Part shown: piece by piece, positions 54,437 to 63,803 of the stretch
Layout: each line of letters opens with the position of its first letter
Numbering within the stretch: position 1 is the first letter of the stretch
Assembly (NCBI GenBank): GCA_003609755.1
Contig: AP017991.1
Span: forward strand, 4,451,001 to 4,515,000
Reading direction: 5' to 3'
Source of the DNA: Planktothrix agardhii NIES-204
GTDB taxonomy: Bacteria; Cyanobacteriota; Cyanobacteriia; Cyanobacteriales; Microcoleaceae
DNA: 64,000 nucleotides
Position numbers and translations under genes: made by a program
The notes under the pieces: generated by a model
Databases searched by the model: none
What the model was told of the DNA's origin: nothing
The model's input: the letters and a program-made list of their open reading frames with translations, nothing else

Positions 54437-55672
54437 ATGCAAGGCTCTTTAAACGAAATTGATATTCGTAGTATTTTACAACTGATTGAGCTTGGCCAGA
54501 GGACAGGGGAACTCATGGTAGAAGCTTACAGTTCATCCCAGACGACGATGGAAATGGAACGCCATCCCATTCGTCTCACGGGACAGTGTTGGCTGGTTTT
54601 TTCTTGGAATGGTCGAATTATCTATGCCGGCCAAAGCGAAGGCAGTCTCCAGAGATTACGGGATTATTTACGGCGCTATCAAGCTGAAACCGTCCTTTCG
54701 GAGTTGGAAATTCCTTCGATCACATCGGTCAATGCACCGGAATACGGATATTTATGGGCGTTGTTAGAAAATCAAGTGATTACCCCAGAAATTGCCCGTA
54801 ATATTATTCATTGTATGGTTCAAGAAACCCTATTTGATTTGCTAAGTTTACATCAAGGTGCTTTTATTTTTGAAATGGGATCGGGATTAGCACCCCAGTT
54901 AACCACCTTAGAAATTAGTCCCTTATTAGCCAATACTTTCAAACAAGTTCAAGAATGGAAAAAATTCCATCCCCATATTACTTCCCCAAACCAATGTCCT
55001 TTGATTACCGATCAGTCAAAATTACAAAAAACAGTCCGACCTAAAGTGTTTGAAAGCCTGAATCATTGGGCGGATGGTCAAACCTCAATTCGTCAAATAT
55101 CCCGTTACTTACACCGAGATATTGTCACGGTGGCAAAGGCTATTTATCCCTTTGTACAACAGGGACTTGTACAATTGTTGGCTCTCCATCCTGAAAACGT
55201 TTTTAACGAGCCAGAACCTTTTACTGATAGGACTAGAACTCCGAGAATTGTTTGTATTGATGATGATCTAGTAATTCGAGAAAGCGTTGAAATTATTTTA
55301 AGAGAACAAGGCTATGAAGCCACAGCAATTGGCAACCCTTTAAAAGCATTGAGTTTAGTTTTTCAGCTTAAACCCGATTTAATTCTTTGTGATATTGCCA
55401 TGCCCGAATTAAATGGGTATGAAATCTGTGCCATGTTAAGAAATTCTACCGCTTTCCGTCAAACTCCGATTGTTATGTTAACAGGAATTGATGGATTTAT
55501 TGATCGACTCAAAGCTCGTATGGTCAGGGCAACAAATTATTTAACAAAACCCTTTGGAGATGCCGAATTATTAACATTAGTCGAAACCTATATTGGGCCA
55601 GGAAAAACAATAGATGCTTCTATTAATACAGATTTAGAAGATGAATTTATGACAGAGTTAGAAACCCTTTGA
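54437..55672 (+). CDS. PatA-like response regulator (PATAN plus receiver), taxis operon gene 1
   Basis: 411 residues. An N-terminal PATAN/DUF4388 domain (MQGSLNEIDIRSILQLIELG then QRTGELMVEA) is followed by a linker with a winged-helix-like stretch and a C-terminal receiver (RIVCIDDDLVIRESVEIILR, phosphoacceptor aspartate in LILCDIAMPELNGYE, KPF at the end). Such proteins (PilG/PixG/TaxP type) relay CheA phosphate to type IV pili for phototaxis or hormogonium movement. It is followed by CheY, CheW, MCP and CheA genes in the order of the pil/pix/hmp operons. AGGAGG precedes the ATG. Confidence 0.92.
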   Translation: MQGSLNEIDIRSILQLIELGQRTGELMVEAYSSSQTTMEMERHPIRLTGQCWLVFSWNGRIIYAGQSEGSLQRLRDYLRRYQAETVLSELEIPSITSVNAPEYGYLWALLENQVITPEIARNIIHCMVQETLFDLLSLHQGAFIFEMGSGLAPQLTTLEISPLLANTFKQVQEWKKFHPHITSPNQCPLITDQSKLQKTVRPKVFESLNHWADGQTSIRQISRYLHRDIVTVAKAIYPFVQQGLVQLLALHPENVFNEPEPFTDRTRTPRIVCIDDDLVIRESVEIILREQGYEATAIGNPLKALSLVFQLKPDLILCDIAMPELNGYEICAMLRNSTAFRQTPIVMLTGIDGFIDRLKARMVRATNYLTKPFGDAELLTLVETYIGPGKTIDASINTDLEDEFMTELETL

Positions 55673-55743
55673 CCTAATATAGCAATCCTAAATAGGTTGT
55701 AACATTTTAATGCTGATATGAAACAGCCAGAAGTATTATCTGG

Positions 55744-55785
55744 TGTTCCCTGTTACCTGTTACCTATTCCCTGTTACCTATTCGG
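55744..55785. repeat. Heptamer tandem repeat (TGTTACC)
   Basis: Six 7-bp units of the type TGTTACC/TATTCCC in the gap between the PatA-like and CheY genes. Confidence 0.85.
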
Positions 55786-55960
55786 CTATCAAGCTCCCGT
55801 ACTATTGACGTATAATCGAAATAGAATCACATCTTTTGAGATACTTAGGTTTTCTTACACTCTACGATAAATTTGTAATGCAGCATAAACCTCGTTCCAC
55901 TTGGACTCAAACCGCCAACCTGACTACAGGTAATTTGGGAGTTTCTAATGGAGAAGAAAA

Positions 55961-56323
55961 ATGAATACAGTTATGGTTGTCGAAGATAGTGTCACTCAAC
56001 GGGAGATGATTTGTGGTCTTCTCAAGGAAAATGGGTTACAAGTCAGTATCGCCACCGACGGTGTGGAAGCACTTGAAGAAGTGCAAAAAAACCCCCCCGA
56101 TTTAATGGTGCTAGATATTGTTATGCCCAGGATGAACGGCTATGAACTCTGTCGTCGCCTAAAATCCGATCCCAAAACCCGAGATATTGCCATTGTCATG
56201 TGTTCTTCTAAGGGGGAAGAATTTGACCGCTATTGGGGGATGAAACAGGGGGCAGATGCTTATATTGCTAAACCCTTTCAACCCAGTGAACTCATCGGAA
56301 CCGTTAAACAGTTACTTAGATAA
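55961..56323 (+). CDS. CheY-like single-domain response regulator, taxis operon gene 2
   Basis: 120 residues, receiver only. Acidic pocket from VMVVEDSVTQREM, phosphoacceptor aspartate in LMVLDIVMPRMNGYE, and Thr/Ser plus Lys in IVMCSSKGEE and AYIAKPF. Corresponds to PilH/PixH in gene order. Receives phosphate from the hybrid CheA downstream or dampens signalling. Start ATG at 55961 follows AATGGAGAAGAAA. A gene gap of 288 bp precedes it. Confidence 0.94.
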   Translation: MNTVMVVEDSVTQREMICGLLKENGLQVSIATDGVEALEEVQKNPPDLMVLDIVMPRMNGYELCRRLKSDPKTRDIAIVMCSSKGEEFDRYWGMKQGADAYIAKPFQPSELIGTVKQLLR

Positions 56324-56339
56324 TAGGTGAAAAATAACC

Positions 56340-56864
56340 ATGGTTGGGAATTCTGATTTTTTAACCGGGCAAGGAACAGACAGTCCAGAATTTCAAGAAC
56401 TGGCAACCCCCGAAGGCGAACCCCATCTTCGCTTTTTCGTCCCTTCACGGAATGAATTTGCCATTCCCGCCATCGGGATTCGGGAGGTACTCTTTCAATC
56501 GCCAGATCGGATGACCCCGATTCCTAATGTTTCCCCCCTGTTGCTGGGAACCTTCAATCTCAGGGGTCGAGTGATTTGGGTCGCTGATTTAGGGCAATTT
56601 TTAGGGGATGCAACCCCCTTAAATACGGATCGAACAGAGATCCATGTTATTGCCGTTGAAGATCAAGACATTATATTAGGATTAGCTGTTGATGAAGTCA
56701 ATGACATGGCATGGCTTGACCCTGATAAAATGCAAATGCCCACCCAAGTCAGTGATAGTATGACTCCTTTTATCAAAGGAGAGTGGCAAGTTGGAACTGA
56801 AGGCAGCGTCCTGCGACTTTTAGACCAAATTGCAATTCTGCGATCGGCTCGTTGGGCAACGTGA
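56340..56864 (+). CDS. CheW-like coupling protein, taxis operon gene 3
   Basis: 174 residues. A CheW fold: HLRFFVPSRNEFAIPAIGIR, EVLFQSPDRMTPIPNVSPLL, LGTFNLRGRVIWVADLGQFL, and the C-terminal strand ILGLAVDEVNDMAWLDPDKM. It couples the chemoreceptor to the CheA kinase. Starts 16 bp after the cheY stop, so it is cotranscribed. Order matches PilI/PixI. Confidence 0.9.
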   Translation: MVGNSDFLTGQGTDSPEFQELATPEGEPHLRFFVPSRNEFAIPAIGIREVLFQSPDRMTPIPNVSPLLLGTFNLRGRVIWVADLGQFLGDATPLNTDRTEIHVIAVEDQDIILGLAVDEVNDMAWLDPDKMQMPTQVSDSMTPFIKGEWQVGTEGSVLRLLDQIAILRSARWAT

Positions 56865-57151
56865 CCAGCCATCAATCGGGTTTATCCCATAACCATTGAG
56901 GAAACCGACTATCAATTGATTATAAAACTGTTTAAGCTAAAGCTTTTAACTTGGGAAACCCAAAACCCCCACCAGAGGTTTTGTCATCCTAATGTTAAAT
57001 CTCCAATCCTCACTCACCCAGCCCAGGGTAGGGATTATTAGAAAATCTACTACAGACCGGATTACATCCTTATAATCCGTGTTTCTACATCGAAATCTTA
57101 ACTATTAAGCACGAGCAAAACTAAACTTGAAAGTCAAAAGGGGAATCGCTC

Positions 57152-59428
57152 ATGGCAACAAGCACAGACTTCCTACAAGAGTATCAGCAAACCGAGGAAG
57201 CATACTGTCAGGGGAATTATGAACAGGCGGCGGCGCTGGTTTATCAACTGGTAGAAGATTATCCAGAAGATCCATCTGCCCGTCTTCTCTGTGGTCATAT
57301 CTATGGCTACGGGTTGCAACAGTATGATGTCGCCCGTGAGCAGTATGTCGCCTTTAATGATTTGCAGGATGATAACTTTGATTTCCAAGACTTAGACGAT
57401 GCTGACTTGGATTTATCCACTTCTGATCTGAATGCTTCCATCGGTTTGGGGTTCAATAATTTAGAGGATGAACCCGATTATGTAAAATCCAATGGTAGTC
57501 AATCTCCCCTAAGTTTCACCGAAGATAATCCTTTTGCTTCGGGGGGCGACTTAGAGGAAGGCACAGAAATTTTAAACCCCCTAGACCCGGAAAATTCTTT
57601 CACTGAATTAGAAGCCGATCCGTTTACACTGGAAGAAGATGAATCCCTGTCGGTGCCAAACTTTGCCACCGATGAATCTAGCACCAGTGATATTGAACAG
57701 TTAAGTGGGGATTTATTCTCTCCCGAGGATGAGTTAGATTGGCTCGATTCCCCAACCGAAAACCCCGAAGACGAATCGGATTCAGTCCACTCACCGGAAA
57801 CTCTGAATGGGTCATCCCCGGATTATTTATCTCAACCGACTCAATTCCTCGAATTCGATAGCTTCGATGACGATGAATTGGGGGGCTTAAACAATCCAGA
57901 GGCCTATGAATCTCATCCGGCAGATCAAAGAGAACTCAACGGTGCTAATCATGAGTCCTCTAGCCCATCCCGTGCCGTGGGTACAGCTTCCTCAAGTTTT
58001 GAGGCAGAACTTGACGATATTTTTGCCCCTTTAGAAGATGCAGCCGATTCAGATGGATCGTTGTCACCAGATGAACACCCACCCCAAAATGGTTTCGTCT
58101 CGGTCAAGGAAACTTCACCCTTTCAGGAAGATGAATTTGACCCTGATTTAGATTCAGCTTTTAGTTTTTCAGATGAACTCTTCGTTAATGATGCCGATGA
58201 TTCTGTTTCTCTACCCCCGAACACTACTAATATGAAGGCTAACTATAAGGTTCTGGATGCTGAAGAAAGCAACGAAGAAGAAACACTATTAACCAATAAT
58301 AATGCGGTCAATGATTCCTACTTGTCCGATCCCGACGACTCTGGCCCCTCAAGGAGTGTGAATGGTGCTTTCAGTTCCAATTATGCTGATGCGGAAGAAG
58401 ATGAAGAACCAGATGATCTGGTTTTTGATTCGGCAGATATTCCCAATAGTTTTGATCTCGATCCCGATGAAGATACCTTTGGAAATTCCTTTGATGTCAC
58501 GGTTGAGGCCAATGATACCAATGGCCGTTCCCAAAATGGCAAGGTGGTGGCTCAGACCCCCAATGATTTCTTAGAGGATTTTGAAGAATTTGATGATATT
58601 GGGGATTTTGTCATCACCGACAGTGGGGATAATGACCTGTACGTTGATTCAGATTTCAGCAGCGTAGATAGTAAATTTGGTAATACCACCAACAATAGCA
58701 CCCTCGATAGTGATAGTTCAGCGATTCAGGATGATGAGATTTTTAATACTGCCTACGCTGCATCGGCTGTAACCACCCTAAGCCCGGATTTGGGGGAAGC
58801 GGTACAAATGACCGTGGCGGGGATTCTGAAAATTCGAGAAACCGTAGCAGAAACTAGCCGAGAAGTCAAGCGTTTGGGGGAATCTTCTCAGGAAATTTCT
58901 AAAATTGTCGGGCTTATTTCTCAAATTGCCTCCCGAACTAACTTACTGGCTTTAAACGCTAGTATTGAGGCAGCTAGGGCAGGAGAAGCGGGTAAGGGAT
59001 TTGCGATTGTTGCGGATGAAGTCCGACAGTTGGCAGATAAGTCGGCTAAATCCTTAAAGGATATCGAACAAATCGTGATGCAAATTCAAAGCCAAACCAA
59101 TACGGTGATGATGGCGATGTCCCAAGGTCATCAACAAGTGATTGAGGGGACTCGCCTCGCGGAACAAGCTAAACGAGCACTCGATGACATTATTCAAGTG
59201 ACCAACCGGATTGATGTTCTCGTCCGTTCGATTACGGCGGATACCGTTGAACAGAATGAAACTGCCCGCGCCGTCGCCCAGGTGATGCGAGCGGTGGAAC
59301 ATAGTGCCCAAGAAACTTCCACTGAAGCCCAAAAGGTATCCAGTGCCTTAACTAAACTCGTGGGTGTGGCACGAGACTTGCTGACATCGGTAGAACGCTT
59401 CCGTGTCGATTCCTCGGAGAAAGCTTAG
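57152..59428 (+). CDS. Chemoreceptor-like protein without membrane span, taxis operon gene 4
   Basis: 758 residues. The N-terminus (to about 70) is TPR-like (FLQEYQQTEEAYCQGNYEQA). The middle, about 75-540, is a long acidic, low-complexity region. The C-terminal signalling hairpin (from about 545) has the conserved tip NLLALNASIEAARAGEAGKG then FAIVADEVRQLADKSA. There is no hydrophobic segment, no HAMP and no GAF domain, unlike the PilJ/HmpD or PixJ receptors expected at this operon place. It should still bind CheW and CheA. Whether the sensing part was lost or replaced by the acidic region is unclear. Confidence 0.87.
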   Translation: MATSTDFLQEYQQTEEAYCQGNYEQAAALVYQLVEDYPEDPSARLLCGHIYGYGLQQYDVAREQYVAFNDLQDDNFDFQDLDDADLDLSTSDLNASIGLGFNNLEDEPDYVKSNGSQSPLSFTEDNPFASGGDLEEGTEILNPLDPENSFTELEADPFTLEEDESLSVPNFATDESSTSDIEQLSGDLFSPEDELDWLDSPTENPEDESDSVHSPETLNGSSPDYLSQPTQFLEFDSFDDDELGGLNNPEAYESHPADQRELNGANHESSSPSRAVGTASSSFEAELDDIFAPLEDAADSDGSLSPDEHPPQNGFVSVKETSPFQEDEFDPDLDSAFSFSDELFVNDADDSVSLPPNTTNMKANYKVLDAEESNEEETLLTNNNAVNDSYLSDPDDSGPSRSVNGAFSSNYADAEEDEEPDDLVFDSADIPNSFDLDPDEDTFGNSFDVTVEANDTNGRSQNGKVVAQTPNDFLEDFEEFDDIGDFVITDSGDNDLYVDSDFSSVDSKFGNTTNNSTLDSDSSAIQDDEIFNTAYAASAVTTLSPDLGEAVQMTVAGILKIRETVAETSREVKRLGESSQEISKIVGLISQIASRTNLLALNASIEAARAGEAGKGFAIVADEVRQLADKSAKSLKDIEQIVMQIQSQTNTVMMAMSQGHQQVIEGTRLAEQAKRALDDIIQVTNRIDVLVRSITADTVEQNETARAVAQVMRAVEHSAQETSTEAQKVSSALTKLVGVARDLLTSVERFRVDSSEKA

Positions 59429-59449
59429 GGAGCAGGGGAAGCGGTTTTG

Positions 59450-59519
59450 ATAACTAATGACTAATAACTAACTGATGACTGATAACTGATAACTGATAAC
59501 TGATAACTGATTACTGATA
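59450..59519. repeat. Heptamer tandem repeat (ACTGATA) abutting the cheA start codon
   Basis: About nine 7-bp units of ACTAATR/ACTGATR. The last unit ends at 59519, the A of the cheA ATG, so the whole ribosome-binding region is heptamer repeat and no Shine-Dalgarno sequence is present. Confidence 0.88.
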
Positions 59520-62500
59520 TGCAACTCGAACAGCAACAACGGATTATGGGCTATTTTATTGAGGAGGCGAAAGACCACCTCAATACGATTGAACAGGGAT
59601 TGCTCAATCTGCAAGCGACGATTGAAGATCCAGAATTGCTCAATGAAGTTTTCCGAGCGGCTCACTCGGTCAAGGGTGGGGCGGCGATGTTGGGACTTAA
59701 TAGCATTCAACAAACGGCTCACCGTTTAGAAGATAGTTTTAAAATTCTTAAAGAAAACCGTCTTCCGACTCAATTTATTGATCAACAATTAGAATCATTA
59801 TTTTTACAGGTTTTTGATACATTACAAGCCTTAATTGATCAGTTATCAGGGCCCTATGGCTTAACGGAAGAAGCAGCCAGTGCTATTTTGAAGGATGTCG
59901 AGCCTGTTTTTGAAGCTTTAAATTATCATATAAAAGTGGTTCAACAACAGGGGACAAAGCGATCGCCCGAAGTGGAAACCGGAGCCCCGTCCTCTGTATC
60001 TAATCGCCCTATTCCTACGACCGTTATATCTAAAGAATCTCCTAGTAGTGCGAAGGATTTGGTATTTCGTAGTGATATTCCCGAACGTCTGAGGGAAATG
60101 TTGCAACAGTTCAAACAGTCAGAAACCCAAAAAACTCGTCAAGGGTTAATCGAAACCTGTCGGAGTTTAGCTCGGGCTGGGGAACTCTTTGAGTTGCCCA
60201 ATTGGGTTAAGTTTATCGAGATCCTAGAAAAAGTGATTGCCAATCCTGATAATCACTATCGGAGTCTAGCACCGATAGTGATTAAATCAATTAAAGAAGC
60301 CCAAGAACTGGTTTTAGTGAATCGAGAGGGAGAAATTGTTGTAACAGAAGGAATTACAAAACTTTTGCCTAAAACGGTTATCTCTGCAAAAACAGATAAA
60401 AAAACTAAATCGTCGCCTCCATCCACGTCCGCATCTAAAACATTTCCAAGTCAATCTAAACCCTCTAAAACTACGACGGAGACAGCCACAAAACCGGGTC
60501 AATCGAAACCGGAGAATGGTAAGAAGAAACCCCCTAAATCCGCAACACCGAATAACTCTTTCTCCGATGTGAACTGGTCAGATTCAGCAACAAACCCTAG
60601 TAATACCCCACCCCGTTTACAGAATGGCCCAGAAATTACTACCGAAGAATATAACAGTCTCAGAGACTTATTTGAAGGTTTAGATCAATGGGAAAATGAG
60701 GTGAATGAAGAAGTCCCCACGTCAACGTCCCCATCCTTGGCAACCGAAACAGAATCAATGTCAGGGGACTTTTTTGATTTGTTGGGAGACGAAAAACCTG
60801 AGTTCAATCGGCCAGAAACGTCGAGCCATATACCCCAAATTCAACCAGGGAAAACCCAACAAAATCCAGGTTTAGTGACTTCTGGAGCCGATGATGATCT
60901 GGCAAGTTTCTTTGATCACCTTAGTGATGGGGACTCCGCCATCTCAGAAACGGGAACCACAACCAAGCCGACATCGGTAGAAACCAAACAGCATGACCTT
61001 GTAGATAGTTTTGGGGATTTATTCGATGAGTTGTTAATTAATCCCCAAGAGGGGATGCCATCTGCCCGTTCTGCCGACCTTTCCCCGACTCAAATTAAGG
61101 AGTTATTGGAAGATGCAGAAAATTTAGATGATCTATTCGATCGGTTTGACCCCCAAATTCAAACCAGTCAAGAAAGCGACAGCAGCACATCGGGTCAGAT
61201 CAATGCCCAGGAAGATTGGTTTGAAGAACTTTTACAAGGGGAACTCGAAGAAGCCCCAGATATGGTCTGGGATCAGCCAAGTACCCCTGAACTCCCCAAA
61301 ACGTCCCCAAAATTAGAACCAGTAGCCACGGTGCAGACCACCCTAGAACTGCCGGAGGATGATTTTGCCAGTTTGGATGCCTTACTCAATTTAGGAGGGG
61401 CAGAGAGTCAATCAGAGGAACAGGGAACAGGGAACAGGCTGCGTCGTGAGCTTGTCGAACGAGAACAGGGAACAGAGAACGATGAGGATTTCTTGGATTT
61501 AGATGAACTGCTCCATACCCCCGTGGCTGAACCCCTAACACCTAATCCTCCTAAAAATATTAAGTCTCAGACCGCCCGCAAAGCCGTAAATACAGAATCA
61601 CAACTTTCGGAGGAGGATTCGGAATTTAATGATTTAATCCGATTAATTGAAGATGCTCCTCCTCGATCTCGTTCCACAACTCCTCCTAGGGGGACGTTTG
61701 CCAAACCCATTACTGAACAAATTGTTAAGGTTCCGGTCAAACAACTTGATGGCCTTAGTAACTTGATGGGGGAACTGGTAGTTAACCGGAATAGTTTGGA
61801 ACAAGACCAAGAACGGATGCGACAGTTTTTAGATAACTTGCTGCATCAGGTTTCTTTGTTAGGAGATGTGGGTCAACGGATGCAGGATTTCTATGAGCGA
61901 TCGCTCTTGGAAATTTCCTTACTGTCCCATCGTCGCAAACCCTTTTGGTTTTCTGACAGTGCCTCGATTCATGATGATGATCCCAATAATGATTTGGACT
62001 CAACAGAACTGGATCGGTTTACGCCCTTCCATACCCTGTCCCAAGAGATTATTGAGTTAATTGTGCGGGTACGGGAGTCGAGTGCAGATATTGGATTTTT
62101 AGTCGAAGAAGCCGACCAAGTAACTCGGGAGTTGCGACGGATTACAACAGCCTTGCAAGAAGGCCTAAATCGCGCCCGGATGGAACCCTTTGGCAGTGAG
62201 GCGGATGCCCTGAAACGCCCGGTGCGGGATATTTCAATTAAGTGTGGGAAACAGGCGGAGTTATTTGTTGATGGTCGAGATACCTTAATTGACAAAATGT
62301 TATTGGGTAAGCTCCATGACCCCTTGATTCATTTAGTTAATAATGCCATTACCCACGGGATTGAACCGGCGGATGTGCGGACGGCGGCGGGGAAATCTGC
62401 CGTGGGTCGGATCTCGATTCGGGTATTTCACCAAGGAAACCAAACGATTATTGCGGTTTCCGATGATGGGGGCGGTATTGACGTGAATCGGGTTAAAGAT

Positions 62501-63655
62501 AAAGCCATTCAGAAAGGCATCATTACCGCCGAGGATGCTGAAAGTATGAGTAACCCAGAAATTTATGATCTGTTATTCCTACCCAACTTTAGTACCAAGG
62601 ATGTGGCGGATGAATTCGCGGGTCGAGGGGTGGGGATGGATGTGGTGCGAACCAGTTTAACCGATATTCGGGGCGTGATTACAACGGATTCTAACTTGGG
62701 ACGCGGGACGACGTTCACGATTCGTTTACCCTTGAATATGAGTATTTCTCGGGCGTTGTGCTGTGTGAGCGATCGGGTTCGGATTGCTTTCCCGATGGAC
62801 GGGGTAGAAGATATGATTGACGTTCCTCGGGAACAAATCCGCGTCGAGTCCGATGGAAGTAAGGTGTTGGAATGGCGGGGTACAATTTTGCCCCTGCGTC
62901 ATTTGCGGGAACTGTTGACCTATCATCGCCATTTGGGTCGGGGGAATGTCTATGGTGCCAGCACTGAAGAAGACATGATTTCGGTGATTATCCTGCGGTC
63001 TTCTAATAGTTATTTGGCGGTACAGGTGGATCAAGTGTTGATTGAACAGGAAATCGTGATCAAACCCTTGGAAGGGCCAGTGCCGAAACCGATTGGGATT
63101 GCTGGGGCGACGGTGTTAGGGGATGGTCAAATTGTAGCGATCGCCGATGTCCTAGAACTGATTGATTTGGCCATGGGTCGGATTCGTCGGGATGCTTCGG
63201 GCAAAATTTGGCAAATGGGCAGTGCCACGGCTGAACCTGTGGTTCAGAAGTCGGAACCGACGGTATTAATTGTGGATGATTCGATTACGGTGCGATCGCT
63301 GCTCTCGCTTACTTTTGAAAAATCCGGTTATCGAGTCGAAGAAGCCCGGGATGGTAAGGAAGCTTGGGAAAAACTAAAATCGGGTTTACCCTGCGATATT
63401 GTCTTCTGCGATATTGAAATGCCCCGGATGGATGGGCTGGAATTATTATCTCGGATGCAAAAAGATCCGGCACTAACGAATTTACCTATTGCGATGTTAA
63501 CGTCTCGCGGTGCGGATCGTCACCGTCAAATGGCTTTTAATTTGGGAGCGAGAGGTTACTTTACGAAGCCTTATTTGGAGGAACAATTATTGGAAGCAGC
63601 CGGACGAATGTTACAGGGTGAAGTGGTGGGAAATACCGTCGTTGCTGCGGGGTAA
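59519..63655 (+). CDS. Hybrid CheA histidine kinase with receiver, taxis operon gene 5
   Basis: 1378 residues. An Hpt domain with the phosphorylated histidine H49 in FRAAHSVKGGAAMLG is followed by a long low-complexity linker (about 150-720), the dimerisation helices (KVPVKQLDGLSNLMGELVVN), HATPase (LIHLVNNAITHG, DDGGGID, GRGVGMDVV), a CheW-like domain and a C-terminal receiver (about 1245-1365, phosphoacceptor in IVFCDIEMPRMDGLE). This is the PilL/PixL/HmpE-type kinase. Residues about 636-653 (NRLRRELVEREQG) come from an in-frame copy of the 47-bp repeat at 5095. The start overlaps a heptamer array. Confidence 0.95.
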   Translation: MQLEQQQRIMGYFIEEAKDHLNTIEQGLLNLQATIEDPELLNEVFRAAHSVKGGAAMLGLNSIQQTAHRLEDSFKILKENRLPTQFIDQQLESLFLQVFDTLQALIDQLSGPYGLTEEAASAILKDVEPVFEALNYHIKVVQQQGTKRSPEVETGAPSSVSNRPIPTTVISKESPSSAKDLVFRSDIPERLREMLQQFKQSETQKTRQGLIETCRSLARAGELFELPNWVKFIEILEKVIANPDNHYRSLAPIVIKSIKEAQELVLVNREGEIVVTEGITKLLPKTVISAKTDKKTKSSPPSTSASKTFPSQSKPSKTTTETATKPGQSKPENGKKKPPKSATPNNSFSDVNWSDSATNPSNTPPRLQNGPEITTEEYNSLRDLFEGLDQWENEVNEEVPTSTSPSLATETESMSGDFFDLLGDEKPEFNRPETSSHIPQIQPGKTQQNPGLVTSGADDDLASFFDHLSDGDSAISETGTTTKPTSVETKQHDLVDSFGDLFDELLINPQEGMPSARSADLSPTQIKELLEDAENLDDLFDRFDPQIQTSQESDSSTSGQINAQEDWFEELLQGELEEAPDMVWDQPSTPELPKTSPKLEPVATVQTTLELPEDDFASLDALLNLGGAESQSEEQGTGNRLRRELVEREQGTENDEDFLDLDELLHTPVAEPLTPNPPKNIKSQTARKAVNTESQLSEEDSEFNDLIRLIEDAPPRSRSTTPPRGTFAKPITEQIVKVPVKQLDGLSNLMGELVVNRNSLEQDQERMRQFLDNLLHQVSLLGDVGQRMQDFYERSLLEISLLSHRRKPFWFSDSASIHDDDPNNDLDSTELDRFTPFHTLSQEIIELIVRVRESSADIGFLVEEADQVTRELRRITTALQEGLNRARMEPFGSEADALKRPVRDISIKCGKQAELFVDGRDTLIDKMLLGKLHDPLIHLVNNAITHGIEPADVRTAAGKSAVGRISIRVFHQGNQTIIAVSDDGGGIDVNRVKDKAIQKGIITAEDAESMSNPEIYDLLFLPNFSTKDVADEFAGRGVGMDVVRTSLTDIRGVITTDSNLGRGTTFTIRLPLNMSISRALCCVSDRVRIAFPMDGVEDMIDVPREQIRVESDGSKVLEWRGTILPLRHLRELLTYHRHLGRGNVYGASTEEDMISVIILRSSNSYLAVQVDQVLIEQEIVIKPLEGPVPKPIGIAGATVLGDGQIVAIADVLELIDLAMGRIRRDASGKIWQMGSATAEPVVQKSEPTVLIVDDSITVRSLLSLTFEKSGYRVEEARDGKEAWEKLKSGLPCDIVFCDIEMPRMDGLELLSRMQKDPALTNLPIAMLTSRGADRHRQMAFNLGARGYFTKPYLEEQLLEAAGRMLQGEVVGNTVVAAG
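61428..61474. repeat. 47-bp repeat copy inside the cheA coding sequence
   Basis: Identical to 5095-5141. It lies in the disordered linker of CheA, keeps the reading frame and adds a basic/acidic peptide (NRLRRELVEREQG) unlike the neighbouring acidic linker sequence. Flanked by extra GGGAACA heptamers. Confidence 0.92.
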
Positions 63656-63803
63656 AACCTTGTCGCATGGGTAATAATTTATTACAAAATATTAAGCTGT
63701 ATTGCAAAGCGTCACAACTACCGAGGGAAAAATGGTTTCCAGGTGGGGGTTTGTGATACCATCACTCATGAATAAAAAGACAAGATAGATTGGGGGAAGA
63801 CCG

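Noticed and set aside
62726-63034. Minus-strand ORF of 102 codons in the cheA 3' half
   Set aside because: It overlaps the conserved CheW-like domain of CheA and has no own features.
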